Assembly (NCBI GenBank): GCA_002363385.1
Contig: DEVL01000005.1
Span: forward strand, 124,001 to 188,000
DNA length: 64,000 bases
Direction: 5' to 3'
From: Stenotrophomonas maltophilia
GTDB taxonomy: Bacteria; Pseudomonadota; Gammaproteobacteria; Xanthomonadales; Xanthomonadaceae
Both the position numbers and the translations under genes were made by a program. Below, one piece after another: positions 7,784 through 16,600 of this stretch. A model generated the notes under the pieces. It did not search any database, was not told the DNA's origin, and saw only the letters and a program-made list of their open reading frames with translations. Position 1 is the first letter of the stretch. Each line of letters starts with the position of its first letter.

Positions 7784-8763
7784 GCGTGACGGTTCTCCTG
7801 CGCTGCGTGCGCCGGCAGGGTCTGTTCCAGCACGCGCCAGACCAGCTCTTCAAAGCCGATTCCGGCCTGGCTGGCCGACTTGGGCACCAGCGAATGGCTG
7901 GTCATGCCCGGTGCGGTGTTCACTTCCAGCAGATAGAAACGGCCGGTGCTGCGGTCACGCATCACGTCCACCCGACCCCAACCACGGCAACCGGCGGCGC
8001 GGAACGCAGCCAGTGCGAGGCGGCGGATCTCGATTTCATCCTCGCCCTCCAGGCCCGGGCACAGGTACTGGGTGTCCTCGGCGATGTACTTGGCGTTGTA
8101 GTCGTACCACTGGCCCTTGGGCACGATGCGGATCGACGGCAGCGCCTGGTCACCCAGGATCGCCACGGTCAACTCGTCGCCGACCACCATCTGCTCCATC
8201 AGCAGCTGGCCGTCGTAACGCACCGCCAGCGCGACCGCGTCATCCAGGTCGGCCTCTTCGGTGACGCGGCTGATGCCGACGCTGGAGCCTTCATTGGCCG
8301 GCTTGACCACCACCGGCAGGCCGAGCCCGGCCGCGGCGGCGTGGACATCGGAGGCCTGGTCCAGCGCGATGAAGCGCGGGGTCGGCAGGCCGTGCGACAG
8401 CCACACCTGCTTGGTGCGGATCTTGTCCATGCTCAGCGCCGAGCCGAGCACGTCCGAGCCGGTGTACGGCACACCGAAGGCTTCCATCAAGCCCTGCACG
8501 ATGCCATCTTCGCCACCGCCGTTATGGCCGTGGAGGATGTTGAAGACGCGATCGAAGCGCTTCTCGACCAGCGCCAGCGCCAGGGCCGGGATGCCGTCGA
8601 CCGCGATCGCATCGACGCCGCGCGCGCGCAGCGCTTCGATCACGTTGCGGCCCGAATCCAGCGAGACGTTGCGCTCGCTGGAGGTACCGCCGAGCAGCAC
8701 GGCGACGCGGCCGAACATGGCCGGATCGGTGAGGCGCAGCGGGGGGAAGGTCAGCGTGTTCAT
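7780..8763 (-). CDS. ddlB: D-alanine--D-alanine ligase
   Basis: This ATP-grasp enzyme makes the D-Ala-D-Ala dipeptide that MurF adds to the peptidoglycan precursor. The 327-residue product has the N-terminal VAVLLGGTSSERNVSLDSG signature, the HGHNGGGEDGIVQGLMEAFGVPYTGS-type loop (visible as HNGGGEDG and GVPYTGSDV), the ATP-grasp core PVVVKPANEGSSVGIS, and the C-terminal FYLLEVNTAPGMTSHS metal-binding motif. It sits between murC and ftsQ with 4-bp overlaps on both sides, its normal place in the dcw cluster. Confidence 0.97.
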   Translation of the reverse strand: MNTLTFPPLRLTDPAMFGRVAVLLGGTSSERNVSLDSGRNVIEALRARGVDAIAVDGIPALALALVEKRFDRVFNILHGHNGGGEDGIVQGLMEAFGVPYTGSDVLGSALSMDKIRTKQVWLSHGLPTPRFIALDQASDVHAAAAGLGLPVVVKPANEGSSVGISRVTEEADLDDAVALAVRYDGQLLMEQMVVGDELTVAILGDQALPSIRIVPKGQWYDYNAKYIAEDTQYLCPGLEGEDEIEIRRLALAAFRAAGCRGWGRVDVMRDRSTGRFYLLEVNTAPGMTSHSLVPKSASQAGIGFEELVWRVLEQTLPAHAAQENRHA

Positions 8764-10196
8764 GCGGCCGGCGTCTCCTGGAAACCTTCGCCGGCAATCT
8801 GCTGGGCGATGTAGCCGATGTCGCCGGCGCCCATCATCAGCAGCAGGTCACCGTCCTGCAGGACATCGGGCAGCACGTGGGCCAGTTCGCCGGCATTGCC
8901 GACCACCACCGGCTCGCTGCGGCCGCGCGCGCGGATGGCACGGGCCAGCGAACGCGAATCGGCACCCGGGATCGGCGCTTCGCCGGCCGGGTAGACCTCG
9001 CTCAGCACCAGCGCGTCCACTTCGGAGAGGACCGCGGCGAAGGCATCGAACTGATCACGGGTACGGCTGTAACGGTGCGGCTGGAAGGCCACCACCAGGC
9101 GCTGGCTCGGCCAGCCACCGCGGGCGGCGGCGAACACGGCCGCCAGCTCACGCGGGTGGTGACCGTAGTCGTCGATCACGCGGACCTTGGCACCGGTATG
9201 CGTGGTGACGATGCCCAGGTCGTTGAAGCGGCGGCCGATACCGGCAAAGCTCTCCAGCGCACGCGCGATCGCGTCCGGGGCCACGCCCAGCTGCCAGCCC
9301 ACGGCCGCAGCGGCCAGTGCGTTGAGCACGTTGTGCGCACCGGGCAGGGCCAGCGTCACCGGGTGGCTGCTGCCTTCGGGCAGGCGCAGGGTGAAGCGCA
9401 TGCGCGGGCCATCCTGGACCACATCCTCGGCACGCACGTCGGCGTTGCTGCTCATGCCATAGCTCATGACATGGCGCGGCGTCTGCGCGGCCAGCGCGGC
9501 CACTTCCGGATCGTCGATGCACAGCACCGCCAGGCCATAGAACGGCAGGCGCTGCAGGAACTCGGCGAACGCAGCCTGGACACGGGCGAAATCGTTGCCG
9601 TAGTTCTCAAGGTGGTCCGAATCGATATTGGTGATCACCGACACCAGCGGGTTCAGGCGCAGGAAGCTGCCATCGCTCTCGTCGGCTTCAGCCACCAGCC
9701 ACTGGCCACCGCCGAGCTTGGCGTTGGCACCGGCGGCGAGCAGCTGGCCACCGATCACGAAGGTCGGGTCCAGCCCACCTTCGCTCAGCACGGCAGCGGT
9801 CAGGCTGGTGGTGGTGGTCTTGCCGTGCGTGCCGGCCACGGCGATGCCGCGGCGGAAGCGCATCAGTTCGGCGAGCATCGCCGCGCGCGGCATGATCGGG
9901 ATTCGCTGGCTGCGCGCTTCCATCAATTCCGGGTTGTCATCCCGGATCGCGCTGGAGACGACCACGCAATCGGTGCCGAGCACGTTGGCGGCCGAGTGGC
10001 CGCGCATCACGCGCGCACCCAGGCCGGCCAGGCGACGGGTCGCGGTGTTGTCGGCGTTGTCCGAACCGGATACTTCATAGCCCAGCGTCAGCATCACTTC
10101 GGCGATGCCGCTCATGCCAGTGCCGCCGATGCCGACGAAGTGCACGCGCGGGAACGCGCGTACCAGGTCGTTGGTGTCGTGGAGGCGGCGGATCAT
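8760..10196 (-). CDS. murC: UDP-N-acetylmuramate--L-alanine ligase MurC
   Basis: MurC adds L-alanine to UDP-MurNAc, the first amino-acid step of peptidoglycan synthesis. The product is 478 residues, starting MIRRLHDTNDLVRAFPRVH. It has the N-terminal HFVGIGGTGMSGIAEV Rossmann loop, the ATP loop AVAGTHGKTTTTSL, and the Mur ligase motifs EADESDGSF and YGHHPRELAAV. I chose the ATG at 10196; the longer open frame to 10385 runs antisense-like through murG and lacks similarity. The start codon overlaps the stop of a 14-codon mini-ORF that begins on the murG stop, a double ATGA coupling. Confidence 0.97.
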   Translation of the reverse strand: MIRRLHDTNDLVRAFPRVHFVGIGGTGMSGIAEVMLTLGYEVSGSDNADNTATRRLAGLGARVMRGHSAANVLGTDCVVVSSAIRDDNPELMEARSQRIPIMPRAAMLAELMRFRRGIAVAGTHGKTTTTSLTAAVLSEGGLDPTFVIGGQLLAAGANAKLGGGQWLVAEADESDGSFLRLNPLVSVITNIDSDHLENYGNDFARVQAAFAEFLQRLPFYGLAVLCIDDPEVAALAAQTPRHVMSYGMSSNADVRAEDVVQDGPRMRFTLRLPEGSSHPVTLALPGAHNVLNALAAAAVGWQLGVAPDAIARALESFAGIGRRFNDLGIVTTHTGAKVRVIDDYGHHPRELAAVFAAARGGWPSQRLVVAFQPHRYSRTRDQFDAFAAVLSEVDALVLSEVYPAGEAPIPGADSRSLARAIRARGRSEPVVVGNAGELAHVLPDVLQDGDLLLMMGAGDIGYIAQQIAGEGFQETPAA

Positions 10197-10237
10197 GCGT
10201 GGCCTCGCGCCAGGCTGGCGCGCGTAGCGGTGTTCAT
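10193..10237 (-). CDS. 14-codon mini-ORF bridging murG and murC (possible coupling peptide)
   Basis: On the minus strand the murG stop TGA overlaps an ATG (AAATGAACACC), which opens a 14-codon frame MNTATRASLARGHA. Its TGA in turn overlaps the murC ATG (GCATGATC). The arrangement would let ribosomes leaving murG restart, read the short frame and restart again on murC. There is no independent sign that the peptide itself has a function, and it could be chance; the double ATGA geometry is what makes it worth listing. Confidence 0.35.
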   Translation of the reverse strand: MNTATRASLARGHA

Positions 10238-11328
10238 TTGGATTCCTCGAGAATGATGTCGGCGATGCGCTCGGCGGCATCGACCTTGGCCAGGGCACGC
10301 GCGGCCTTGGCCATCTGCATGCGTCGGGCGGAATGTTCGGACAAATCGCGCAATACGCCTTCCAGCTGTGTCGCCAGCGTTTCATCCTGCTTCAGCAACA
10401 CCGCGGCGCCGCGTTCGACCAGATACTGCGCATTGCGGGTCTGGTGATCGTCGACGGCGGCTGCGAACGGCACCAGCACGCTGCCCACGCCGACCGCGCA
10501 CAGCTCGGCCAGGGTGGAGGCGCCGGAGCGGCACACCACCAGATCAGCCCAGGCGAAGGCCTCGGCCATATCGGCAATGAAGGGTTCCACGCTGGCCTGC
10601 ACGCCGGCATCGGCATACGCCTGCAGCGCTTCGGCGTGCAGCTTCTCGCCACTCTGGTGGCGTACCTGCACGGGCATCCCGGTGCCCAGCGCAGCCAGTG
10701 CCTTGGGCACCGCGTTGTTGAGCGCGCGCGCGCCCTGGCTGCCACCGAGCACCAGCAGGCGCAACGGGCCCTGACGGTTGGCCAGGCGCAGCTCCGGCGG
10801 GGTGATCGCGGCGATCTCGGCACGGACCGGATTGCCGACCGCTTCCTCGCGCTGGGCGAAGCTGCCCGGGAACCCGGTCAGGACGCGGCGTGCGAAGCGC
10901 GACAGCACGCGATTGGTCATGCCCGGCGCGCGGTTCTGTTCGTGCACCAGCAACGGCAATCCATGCAGGCGCGCGGCGATACCGCCCGGGCCGGAGGCGA
11001 AGCCACCAAAGGCGATCACCGCACGCGGCTGACGATCGCGGATCAGGAAACCGGCCGCACGGATCGCACGCAGCAGCCGCAGCGGCGCGCCGATCAGGGC
11101 CAGCTTGCCCTTGCCGCGCAGGCCGCTGATGGCCAGCGTATCGATGTGGATATCGTGCTGCGGCACCAGCCGCGTTTCCATCGCGCCGTCGGCACCGAGC
11201 CAGGTGACCGGCACGCCGCGCTCGCGCAGCACCTTGGCCACGGCCAGGCCGGGGAAGATGTGCCCGCCGGTGCCGCCGGCCATGATCATGACCGGGCGCT
11301 GGGACGGATCGAGGCGAGGTGTGCTCAT
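10234..11328 (-). CDS. murG: UDP-GlcNAc:lipid I N-acetylglucosaminyltransferase MurG
   Basis: MurG transfers GlcNAc to lipid I to make lipid II at the inner face of the membrane. The 364-residue product has the N-terminal MIMAGGTGGHIFPGLAVAK glycine-rich donor loop, the VIAFGGFASGPGGIAA and LVHEQNRAPGMTNR motifs, and the GT-B C-domain features LLVLGGSQGARALN and VVCRSGASTLAELCAVGVGS. It is 4 bp overlapped with ftsW upstream and ends on the ATGA that opens the mini-ORF before murC. Confidence 0.98.
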   Translation of the reverse strand: MSTPRLDPSQRPVMIMAGGTGGHIFPGLAVAKVLRERGVPVTWLGADGAMETRLVPQHDIHIDTLAISGLRGKGKLALIGAPLRLLRAIRAAGFLIRDRQPRAVIAFGGFASGPGGIAARLHGLPLLVHEQNRAPGMTNRVLSRFARRVLTGFPGSFAQREEAVGNPVRAEIAAITPPELRLANRQGPLRLLVLGGSQGARALNNAVPKALAALGTGMPVQVRHQSGEKLHAEALQAYADAGVQASVEPFIADMAEAFAWADLVVCRSGASTLAELCAVGVGSVLVPFAAAVDDHQTRNAQYLVERGAAVLLKQDETLATQLEGVLRDLSEHSARRMQMAKAARALAKVDAAERIADIILEESK

Positions 11329-12653
11329 CCCATCCTCCCCAGCGTCGGTTCAATGCGCTGCTGCATGCGGCTGGTGCCACGGGTGGCGCTGTTACGCGGG
11401 GCGGTATCGCGGGCAGCGCCGTCCTGCATGGCCGCGGCGATGGCACTGGCGGTGTCGGGCCTGGGGACATCACCCGGCAGCGGCCCATCCTGGTCGGCGC
11501 CCATGCGCACGGCCTGGCGGCGCTCGGCGCGGTCCAGTTCGTAGGAGACGCGCAGCAGCAGGCCCATTGCCACGCAGGTCATCAGCACGCTCGAGCCGCC
11601 CGAGGAAATCAGCGGCAGGGTCAGGCCCTTGGTCGGCAGGATGCCGAGGTTGACCCCGATCGAGACGAAGCTCTGCATGCTGATCCACAGTCCGATGCCG
11701 AAGGCGATGTAGCCGGAGAAGTGGCGCTTCATTTCCACGCAGCGCATGCCCAGCCAGAAGGTGCGGCCGACCAGCAGCGCATACAGCGAAATGATCAGGC
11801 AGGTGCCAAGGAAGCCCAGCTCCTCGGCGGTGACCGAGAAGATGAAGTCGGTATGCGCTTCGGGCAGGTAATACAGCTTCTGCACCGAATTGCCCAGGCC
11901 CACGCCGGTCCACTCGCCGCGGCCCACGGCCATCAGCGCGTTGGACAGCTGGTAGCCGTCGCCCTGCTGATCGGCCCACGGATCCAGGAAGGAGGTGATG
12001 CGGCGCATCCGGTACGGCTCGATGATCGCCAGCGCGCTCATACCGACCATGCCGATGATCACCGGCATGGACATGCGCGGCATGTTGACCCCGCCCAACA
12101 CCAGCATGCCGGCAGTGATCGCCAGCAGCAGGGTGGAGGAGCCGAAGTCCGGCTGCAGCAGCAGCAGCACCACCAGCGCGCCAGCCACGCCGAGCGGCTT
12201 GAGCATTGCCGGCCAAGTGGCATTGACCTCATCGCGGAAGCGGACCAGATAGCTGGACAGCCACACGATGTAGAGCACCTTGACCGCTTCGACGGTCTGG
12301 AACTTGGAGATCCCCAGATTGATCCAGCGGCGGGCACCGTTGACGCTGCTGCCCAGGCCGGGGATGAACACCACCACCAGCAGCGCAAAGCAGCCCAGCA
12401 GCAGGATCTGGTTGTACTGCTCGATGCTCTTGAGCTCGGTGCGCATGGCGATGATCGCCAGCCCGATGCCCACCGCCAGGAAGATCAGGTGGCGGTTGAG
12501 GTAGTAGAACGGGCTGCTCATCAACGCGATTGAGCTCGACGCGACCATCACCACGCCCAGCCCGGTGAGCGTGATGATCGCGCCCAGCAGCCACTTGTCG
12601 AAGTGGCCTCCGATGGCTTCCAGGCGGGTGGCTTGGCGCGACAGGTCGTTCAT
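11325..12653 (-). CDS. ftsW: Peptidoglycan glycosyltransferase FtsW
   Basis: FtsW is the SEDS-family polymerase that works with FtsI to make septal peptidoglycan. The 442-residue product has about ten hydrophobic segments and SEDS motifs such as LLLQPDFGSSTLLLAI, GVGLGNSVQKLYYLPEAHTD, and PLISSGGSSVLMTCVAMG. The final 60 residues are a cytoplasmic, alanine/arginine-rich tail. The start MNDLSRQATRLE overlaps the mraY stop by one base (TGATG). murD, which normally lies between mraY and ftsW, is absent here. Confidence 0.97.
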   Translation of the reverse strand: MNDLSRQATRLEAIGGHFDKWLLGAIITLTGLGVVMVASSSIALMSSPFYYLNRHLIFLAVGIGLAIIAMRTELKSIEQYNQILLLGCFALLVVVFIPGLGSSVNGARRWINLGISKFQTVEAVKVLYIVWLSSYLVRFRDEVNATWPAMLKPLGVAGALVVLLLLQPDFGSSTLLLAITAGMLVLGGVNMPRMSMPVIIGMVGMSALAIIEPYRMRRITSFLDPWADQQGDGYQLSNALMAVGRGEWTGVGLGNSVQKLYYLPEAHTDFIFSVTAEELGFLGTCLIISLYALLVGRTFWLGMRCVEMKRHFSGYIAFGIGLWISMQSFVSIGVNLGILPTKGLTLPLISSGGSSVLMTCVAMGLLLRVSYELDRAERRQAVRMGADQDGPLPGDVPRPDTASAIAAAMQDGAARDTAPRNSATRGTSRMQQRIEPTLGRMG

Positions 12654-13738
12654 CAGCGGACCTTCAACGTGGCCAGGCCGATCAGGACCAGCACGACCGA
12701 GATGATCCAGAAGCGCACGATCACGCGCGGCTCCGGCCAGCCCTTCAATTCGAAGTGGTGGTGGATCGGTGCCATGCGGAACACGCGCTTGCCGGTCAGC
12801 TTGAACGAAGCGACCTGGATCATCACCGACAGCGTCTCGATCACGAACACACCGCCCATCACCACCAGCACCAGTTCCTGCCGGGTGATCACCGCGATCG
12901 TGCCCAGCACCGCACCCAGCGCCAGCGCGCCGATGTCGCCCATGAAGACCATGGCCGGATAGGTGTTGAACCAGAGGAAGCCCAGGCCTGCACCGGCGAT
13001 CGCCGCGCAGATGATGACCAGCTCACCGGCACCTGGGATCTGCGGGATCTGCAGGTAGCTGGAGAACACCACGTTGCCCGAGGCATAGGCGAACACGCCC
13101 AGCGCGCAGGCGACCAGCACGGTCGGCATGATCGCCAGCCCGTCCAGGCCGTCGGTCAGGTTGACCGCGTTGGAGAAGCCTACGATCCAGAAGTACGCGA
13201 TGGCCACGAAGCTGATGCCGGCCAGCGGCAGCGCGATGGACTTGAACATCGGGATGTAGAACGTCATCGCCGCCGGGACATCGGCGGTGTAGAACAGGAA
13301 CAGACCGGCAGCCAGACCAAAGATCGACTGCAGCAGGTACTTCCAGCGCGACTTCAGGCCGTTCGGATCACGCCGGACGATCTTGATCCAGTCGTCGTAC
13401 CAGCCGATCGCGCCGAAGCACAGCATCACCGCCAGCACCAGCCAGACATAACGATTGCGCAGGTCGGCCCACAGCAGCACCGACAGCGTGATCGTCAGCA
13501 GGATCAGCGAGCCGCCCATGGTCGGCGTGCCGGCCTTGGCGAAATGGGTCTGCGGGCCATCCGTACGGATCGGCTGGCCGCCCTTGAACTGGGCCAGCTT
13601 GCGGATCATCGCCGGGCCAAGCCACAGCGACAGGAACAGGGCGGTGAGCGCCGCGAGGATGCCGCGCAGGGTCAAATAGCCGAACAGCCCGAACAGGCTC
13701 TCCAACTGCTGCAGCCATCGGGCCAGTTCAAGCAACAT
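12653..13738 (-). CDS. mraY: Phospho-N-acetylmuramoyl-pentapeptide transferase MraY
   Basis: MraY moves phospho-MurNAc-pentapeptide onto undecaprenyl phosphate to form lipid I. The 361-residue product starts MLLELARWLQQLESLFGLFG and has the ten-helix pattern of the family. Family motifs include FAKAGTPTMGGSLIL, GWYDDWIKI, VNLTDGLDGLAIMP (catalytic aspartates) and the C-terminal RMAPIHHHFELKGWPE histidine motif. The start at 13738 lies 11 bp inside the end of murF. The next gene is ftsW rather than murD. Confidence 0.98.
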   Translation of the reverse strand: MLLELARWLQQLESLFGLFGYLTLRGILAALTALFLSLWLGPAMIRKLAQFKGGQPIRTDGPQTHFAKAGTPTMGGSLILLTITLSVLLWADLRNRYVWLVLAVMLCFGAIGWYDDWIKIVRRDPNGLKSRWKYLLQSIFGLAAGLFLFYTADVPAAMTFYIPMFKSIALPLAGISFVAIAYFWIVGFSNAVNLTDGLDGLAIMPTVLVACALGVFAYASGNVVFSSYLQIPQIPGAGELVIICAAIAGAGLGFLWFNTYPAMVFMGDIGALALGAVLGTIAVITRQELVLVVMGGVFVIETLSVMIQVASFKLTGKRVFRMAPIHHHFELKGWPEPRVIVRFWIISVVLVLIGLATLKVR

Positions 13739-15122
13739 GGGGGGTTTCCTCTCCTTGCGCGAGCAGCGCTTTGACGATCGTGTCCATGGCGCTGCCACGT
13801 GAGCCCTTGACCAGGCAGCGCACGCCGGCATGCAGTTCGCTGGCGAGCGCGGCGGCCAGCGCCTGGTGACTCTGGAACGCCTGGCCGCCTTCACCGAAGG
13901 CGGTCGAAGCGGCGGCGCTCAGCGGGCCGAGCGTGTACAGCCGCTTCAGGCCGGCCTCGCGGGCGCGGCGGCCGGCCTGGGCATGCAGGGCTTCACCGTC
14001 CGGGCCGAGCTCGCGCATGTCACCCAGCACCAGCCAGCCTTCTTCCTTCGTGCCGGCCAAGGCATCGATGGCAGCGGCCAGCGAACCCGGGTTGGCGTTG
14101 TAACTGTCATCGATCAGCACCGCGCCGTTGGGCAGCTGGTGCGCGATCTGGCGGCCCGGGACCGGCTCGGCGCGGGCCAGGCCGGCGGCGATCTGCGCCA
14201 CCGCAATGCCCGCCGCCAGTGCCAGCGAGGCGGCGGCCAGCGCGTTGCTGATGTTGTGCCGGCCCGGCAGGCCCAGCGTGATTTCGGCATCGCCCGCGGG
14301 CGTGGACAGCACGAACTGGCTGCCCTGCGCGGCCGGGCGGATCGCACGTGCGGTGACGTCGGCGGTGTGCTCCAGGCCGTAACGCAGCACACGGCAGCGC
14401 GGCGGCTGGCCGACGATGTGCTGTTCGAACCAGATCCCGAAGGCGTCATCGGCATTGATCACGGCCACGCCATCGGAGGGCAGCGCCGCGTAGATCGCGC
14501 CCTTGGTGGTGGCCACGCCCTGCAGGCTGCCCATGCGCTCCAGATGCGCCGGCGCGATGTTGTTCACCAGCGCGTAGTGCGGGCGCACGATCTCGGTGAG
14601 GTAGGCGATGTCGCCCGGCTTGCCGGCGCCCATCTCGTAGACGGCGTAGTCGGCATCTTCCGGGGCATCGAGCACCGCCAGCGGCAGGCCGATCTCGTTG
14701 TTGCGGTTGCCGGGGTTGGCGTAGACCACCTTGCCGTCGTCACGTGCCACCTGTTCCAGGATCGCCAGCAGCAGGCTCTTGACGCTGGTCTTGCCGTTGC
14801 TGCCGGTGATCGCGAAGACCGCGGTGTCGCGGTCGCGCTGCATGCCGGCGGCGATGCGACCGAGGGCGTGTTCGCTGTCGGCGACCACGATCTGTGGCAG
14901 CGCCACACCCAGCAGGCGCTCGACCAGCATCGCCGAGGCACCGCGCGCCAAGGCGTCTGCGGCGAAGTCATGGCCATCGAAGCGCTCGCCACGCAGGGCC
15001 ACGTACAGGCTGCCCGGGGCCAGCGTGCGGGTGTCATTGCTGATGGCATCGATGGCGGTGTCTTCGCCATGGATCTCGCCACCGGCCCAGTGGGCGATCA
15101 GCGACAGCGGGGTGCGCTTCAT
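13728..15122 (-). CDS. murF: UDP-MurNAc-tripeptide--D-alanyl-D-alanine ligase MurF
   Basis: MurF adds D-Ala-D-Ala to the UDP-MurNAc-tripeptide, completing the cytoplasmic precursor. The 464-residue product starts MKRTPLSLIAHWAGGEIHG and has the ATP loop AITGSNGKTSVKSLLLA, YEMGAGKPGDIAYL, and LIDDSYNANPGSLAAAID, which are diagnostic for MurF among the Mur ligases. It overlaps murE by 4 bp and mraY by 11 bp. Confidence 0.98.
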   Translation of the reverse strand: MKRTPLSLIAHWAGGEIHGEDTAIDAISNDTRTLAPGSLYVALRGERFDGHDFAADALARGASAMLVERLLGVALPQIVVADSEHALGRIAAGMQRDRDTAVFAITGSNGKTSVKSLLLAILEQVARDDGKVVYANPGNRNNEIGLPLAVLDAPEDADYAVYEMGAGKPGDIAYLTEIVRPHYALVNNIAPAHLERMGSLQGVATTKGAIYAALPSDGVAVINADDAFGIWFEQHIVGQPPRCRVLRYGLEHTADVTARAIRPAAQGSQFVLSTPAGDAEITLGLPGRHNISNALAAASLALAAGIAVAQIAAGLARAEPVPGRQIAHQLPNGAVLIDDSYNANPGSLAAAIDALAGTKEEGWLVLGDMRELGPDGEALHAQAGRRAREAGLKRLYTLGPLSAAASTAFGEGGQAFQSHQALAAALASELHAGVRCLVKGSRGSAMDTIVKALLAQGEETPHVA

Positions 15123-16600
15123 GGTGCATCCTCCGCGCGCGCGGCCAGCACACGGCCGGCGACTTCAGTGTCGTCGAACGCGTGCTTGACCCCGTGGATC
15201 TCCTGGTAAGGCTCGTGGCCCTTGCCGGCGATCAACACGATGTCGCCCGCGCCGGCCTGGCCGATCGCGGTGGCGATCGCGGCGGCGCGGTCGCGCTGCA
15301 CGGTGACGGCAGCGGGTGCCGCGAATCCCTTGAGGATGTCGGCCACGATCACGTCGCCGTCTTCGCCGCGCGGATTGTCGTCGGTGACGATGATCACGTC
15401 GGCATGGCGTTCTGCGATGGCGGCCATCTGCGGGCGCTTGCCGGTGTCGCGCTCGCCACCACAGCCGAACACGCAGACCAGGCGCCCGGCCAGATGGCCC
15501 TGCACGCTGGTCAACGCCTGTTCCAGCGCATCCGGGGTGTGGGCGTAATCGACCACGACGGTGGGCAGGCCACTCTCGCCGCCCAGGCGGTTCATGCGCC
15601 CGGCGATCGGCTGCAGCTGCGAGAGCAGCGCGGCGATCGCGGCCGGGGTGTGATCCAGCGCATAGAGCGCACCGGCCACGGCCAGCAGGTTGTCCACGTT
15701 GAAGCGGCCGAGCAGCGGCGACTGCACCGGATGGCGCTGACCGTCCACGACCAGATCGAAGGCGATGCCGCGGCCGTCCAGGGTGAGCGAATCGGCGCGC
15801 AGGGTGGCCTGTGCGGCACCGCGCGAACTCACACCGATCGGGCGCACGGTCTCGCCGACGGTGCGCAGCAGTTCACTGCCGAAACTGTCATCGAGATTGA
15901 CCACGGCGGCCTTGAGCCCGTCGCGGTGGAACAGCTTGGCCTTGGCCGCGCCGTACTGCGCCATGTCGCCGTGATAGTCGAGATGGTCGCGGGTGAGATT
16001 GGTGAACACCGCCACGTCGTAGTGGACGGCATCCACGCGGCCCTGGTCGAGTGCGTGCGAGCTGACTTCCATCGCCACGGCCTGGGCACCGCCGTCGCGC
16101 AGCTGTGCCAGCACCTCATGCATCTGCAGCACCAGCGGCGTGGTGAAGCCGGTCGGCACGACATCGCCATAAAGTCCGACGCCCAGCGTGCCGATACTTC
16201 CACTGCGGGTGCCGAGCAGGTGCCAGGCCTGGGCCAGCAGCTGGACGGTGGAGGTTTTGCCGTTGGTGCCGGTCACGCCGACCATCGTCATCGCGCGCGA
16301 GGGGTGGCCGTGGAACTGGTCGGCCATCGCACCCATGCGGTGGCGCAGGCCGGGCACGGCAATCGCGTCGGCCGGTGCCGGCAGCTCGGCCGGTGCCGGC
16401 GGATCGAACAGGATCGCCCCGGCGCCATTGGCGCGGGCCTGATCGACAAAGCCCAGCCCGTGCGCGCCGAAGCCGGCGATCGCCACGAAGGCATTGCCCG
16501 GGCGCACCGCGCGGCTGTCCAGCACCAGGCCGGTGATGGTCGGGTCGTGGCTCAGCGCCACATCGGGAAGCAACTGCGACAGCAACATCATCTGGCTCAT
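15119..16600 (-). CDS. murE: UDP-MurNAc-L-Ala-Glu--meso-diaminopimelate ligase MurE
   Basis: MurE adds the third stem-peptide residue. The 493-residue product starts MSQMMLLSQLLPDVALSHD and contains the ATP loop VGVTGTNGKTSTVQLLAQA and VVDYAHTPDALEQALTSV. The DDNPRGEDGD segment holds the DNPR motif that marks meso-diaminopimelate as the substrate, so the wall is of the usual Gram-negative A1gamma type. The start at 16600 overlaps the ftsI stop in ATGA; the open frame to 16759 lies within ftsI and is not supported. Confidence 0.97.
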   Translation of the reverse strand: MSQMMLLSQLLPDVALSHDPTITGLVLDSRAVRPGNAFVAIAGFGAHGLGFVDQARANGAGAILFDPPAPAELPAPADAIAVPGLRHRMGAMADQFHGHPSRAMTMVGVTGTNGKTSTVQLLAQAWHLLGTRSGSIGTLGVGLYGDVVPTGFTTPLVLQMHEVLAQLRDGGAQAVAMEVSSHALDQGRVDAVHYDVAVFTNLTRDHLDYHGDMAQYGAAKAKLFHRDGLKAAVVNLDDSFGSELLRTVGETVRPIGVSSRGAAQATLRADSLTLDGRGIAFDLVVDGQRHPVQSPLLGRFNVDNLLAVAGALYALDHTPAAIAALLSQLQPIAGRMNRLGGESGLPTVVVDYAHTPDALEQALTSVQGHLAGRLVCVFGCGGERDTGKRPQMAAIAERHADVIIVTDDNPRGEDGDVIVADILKGFAAPAAVTVQRDRAAAIATAIGQAGAGDIVLIAGKGHEPYQEIHGVKHAFDDTEVAGRVLAARAEDAP

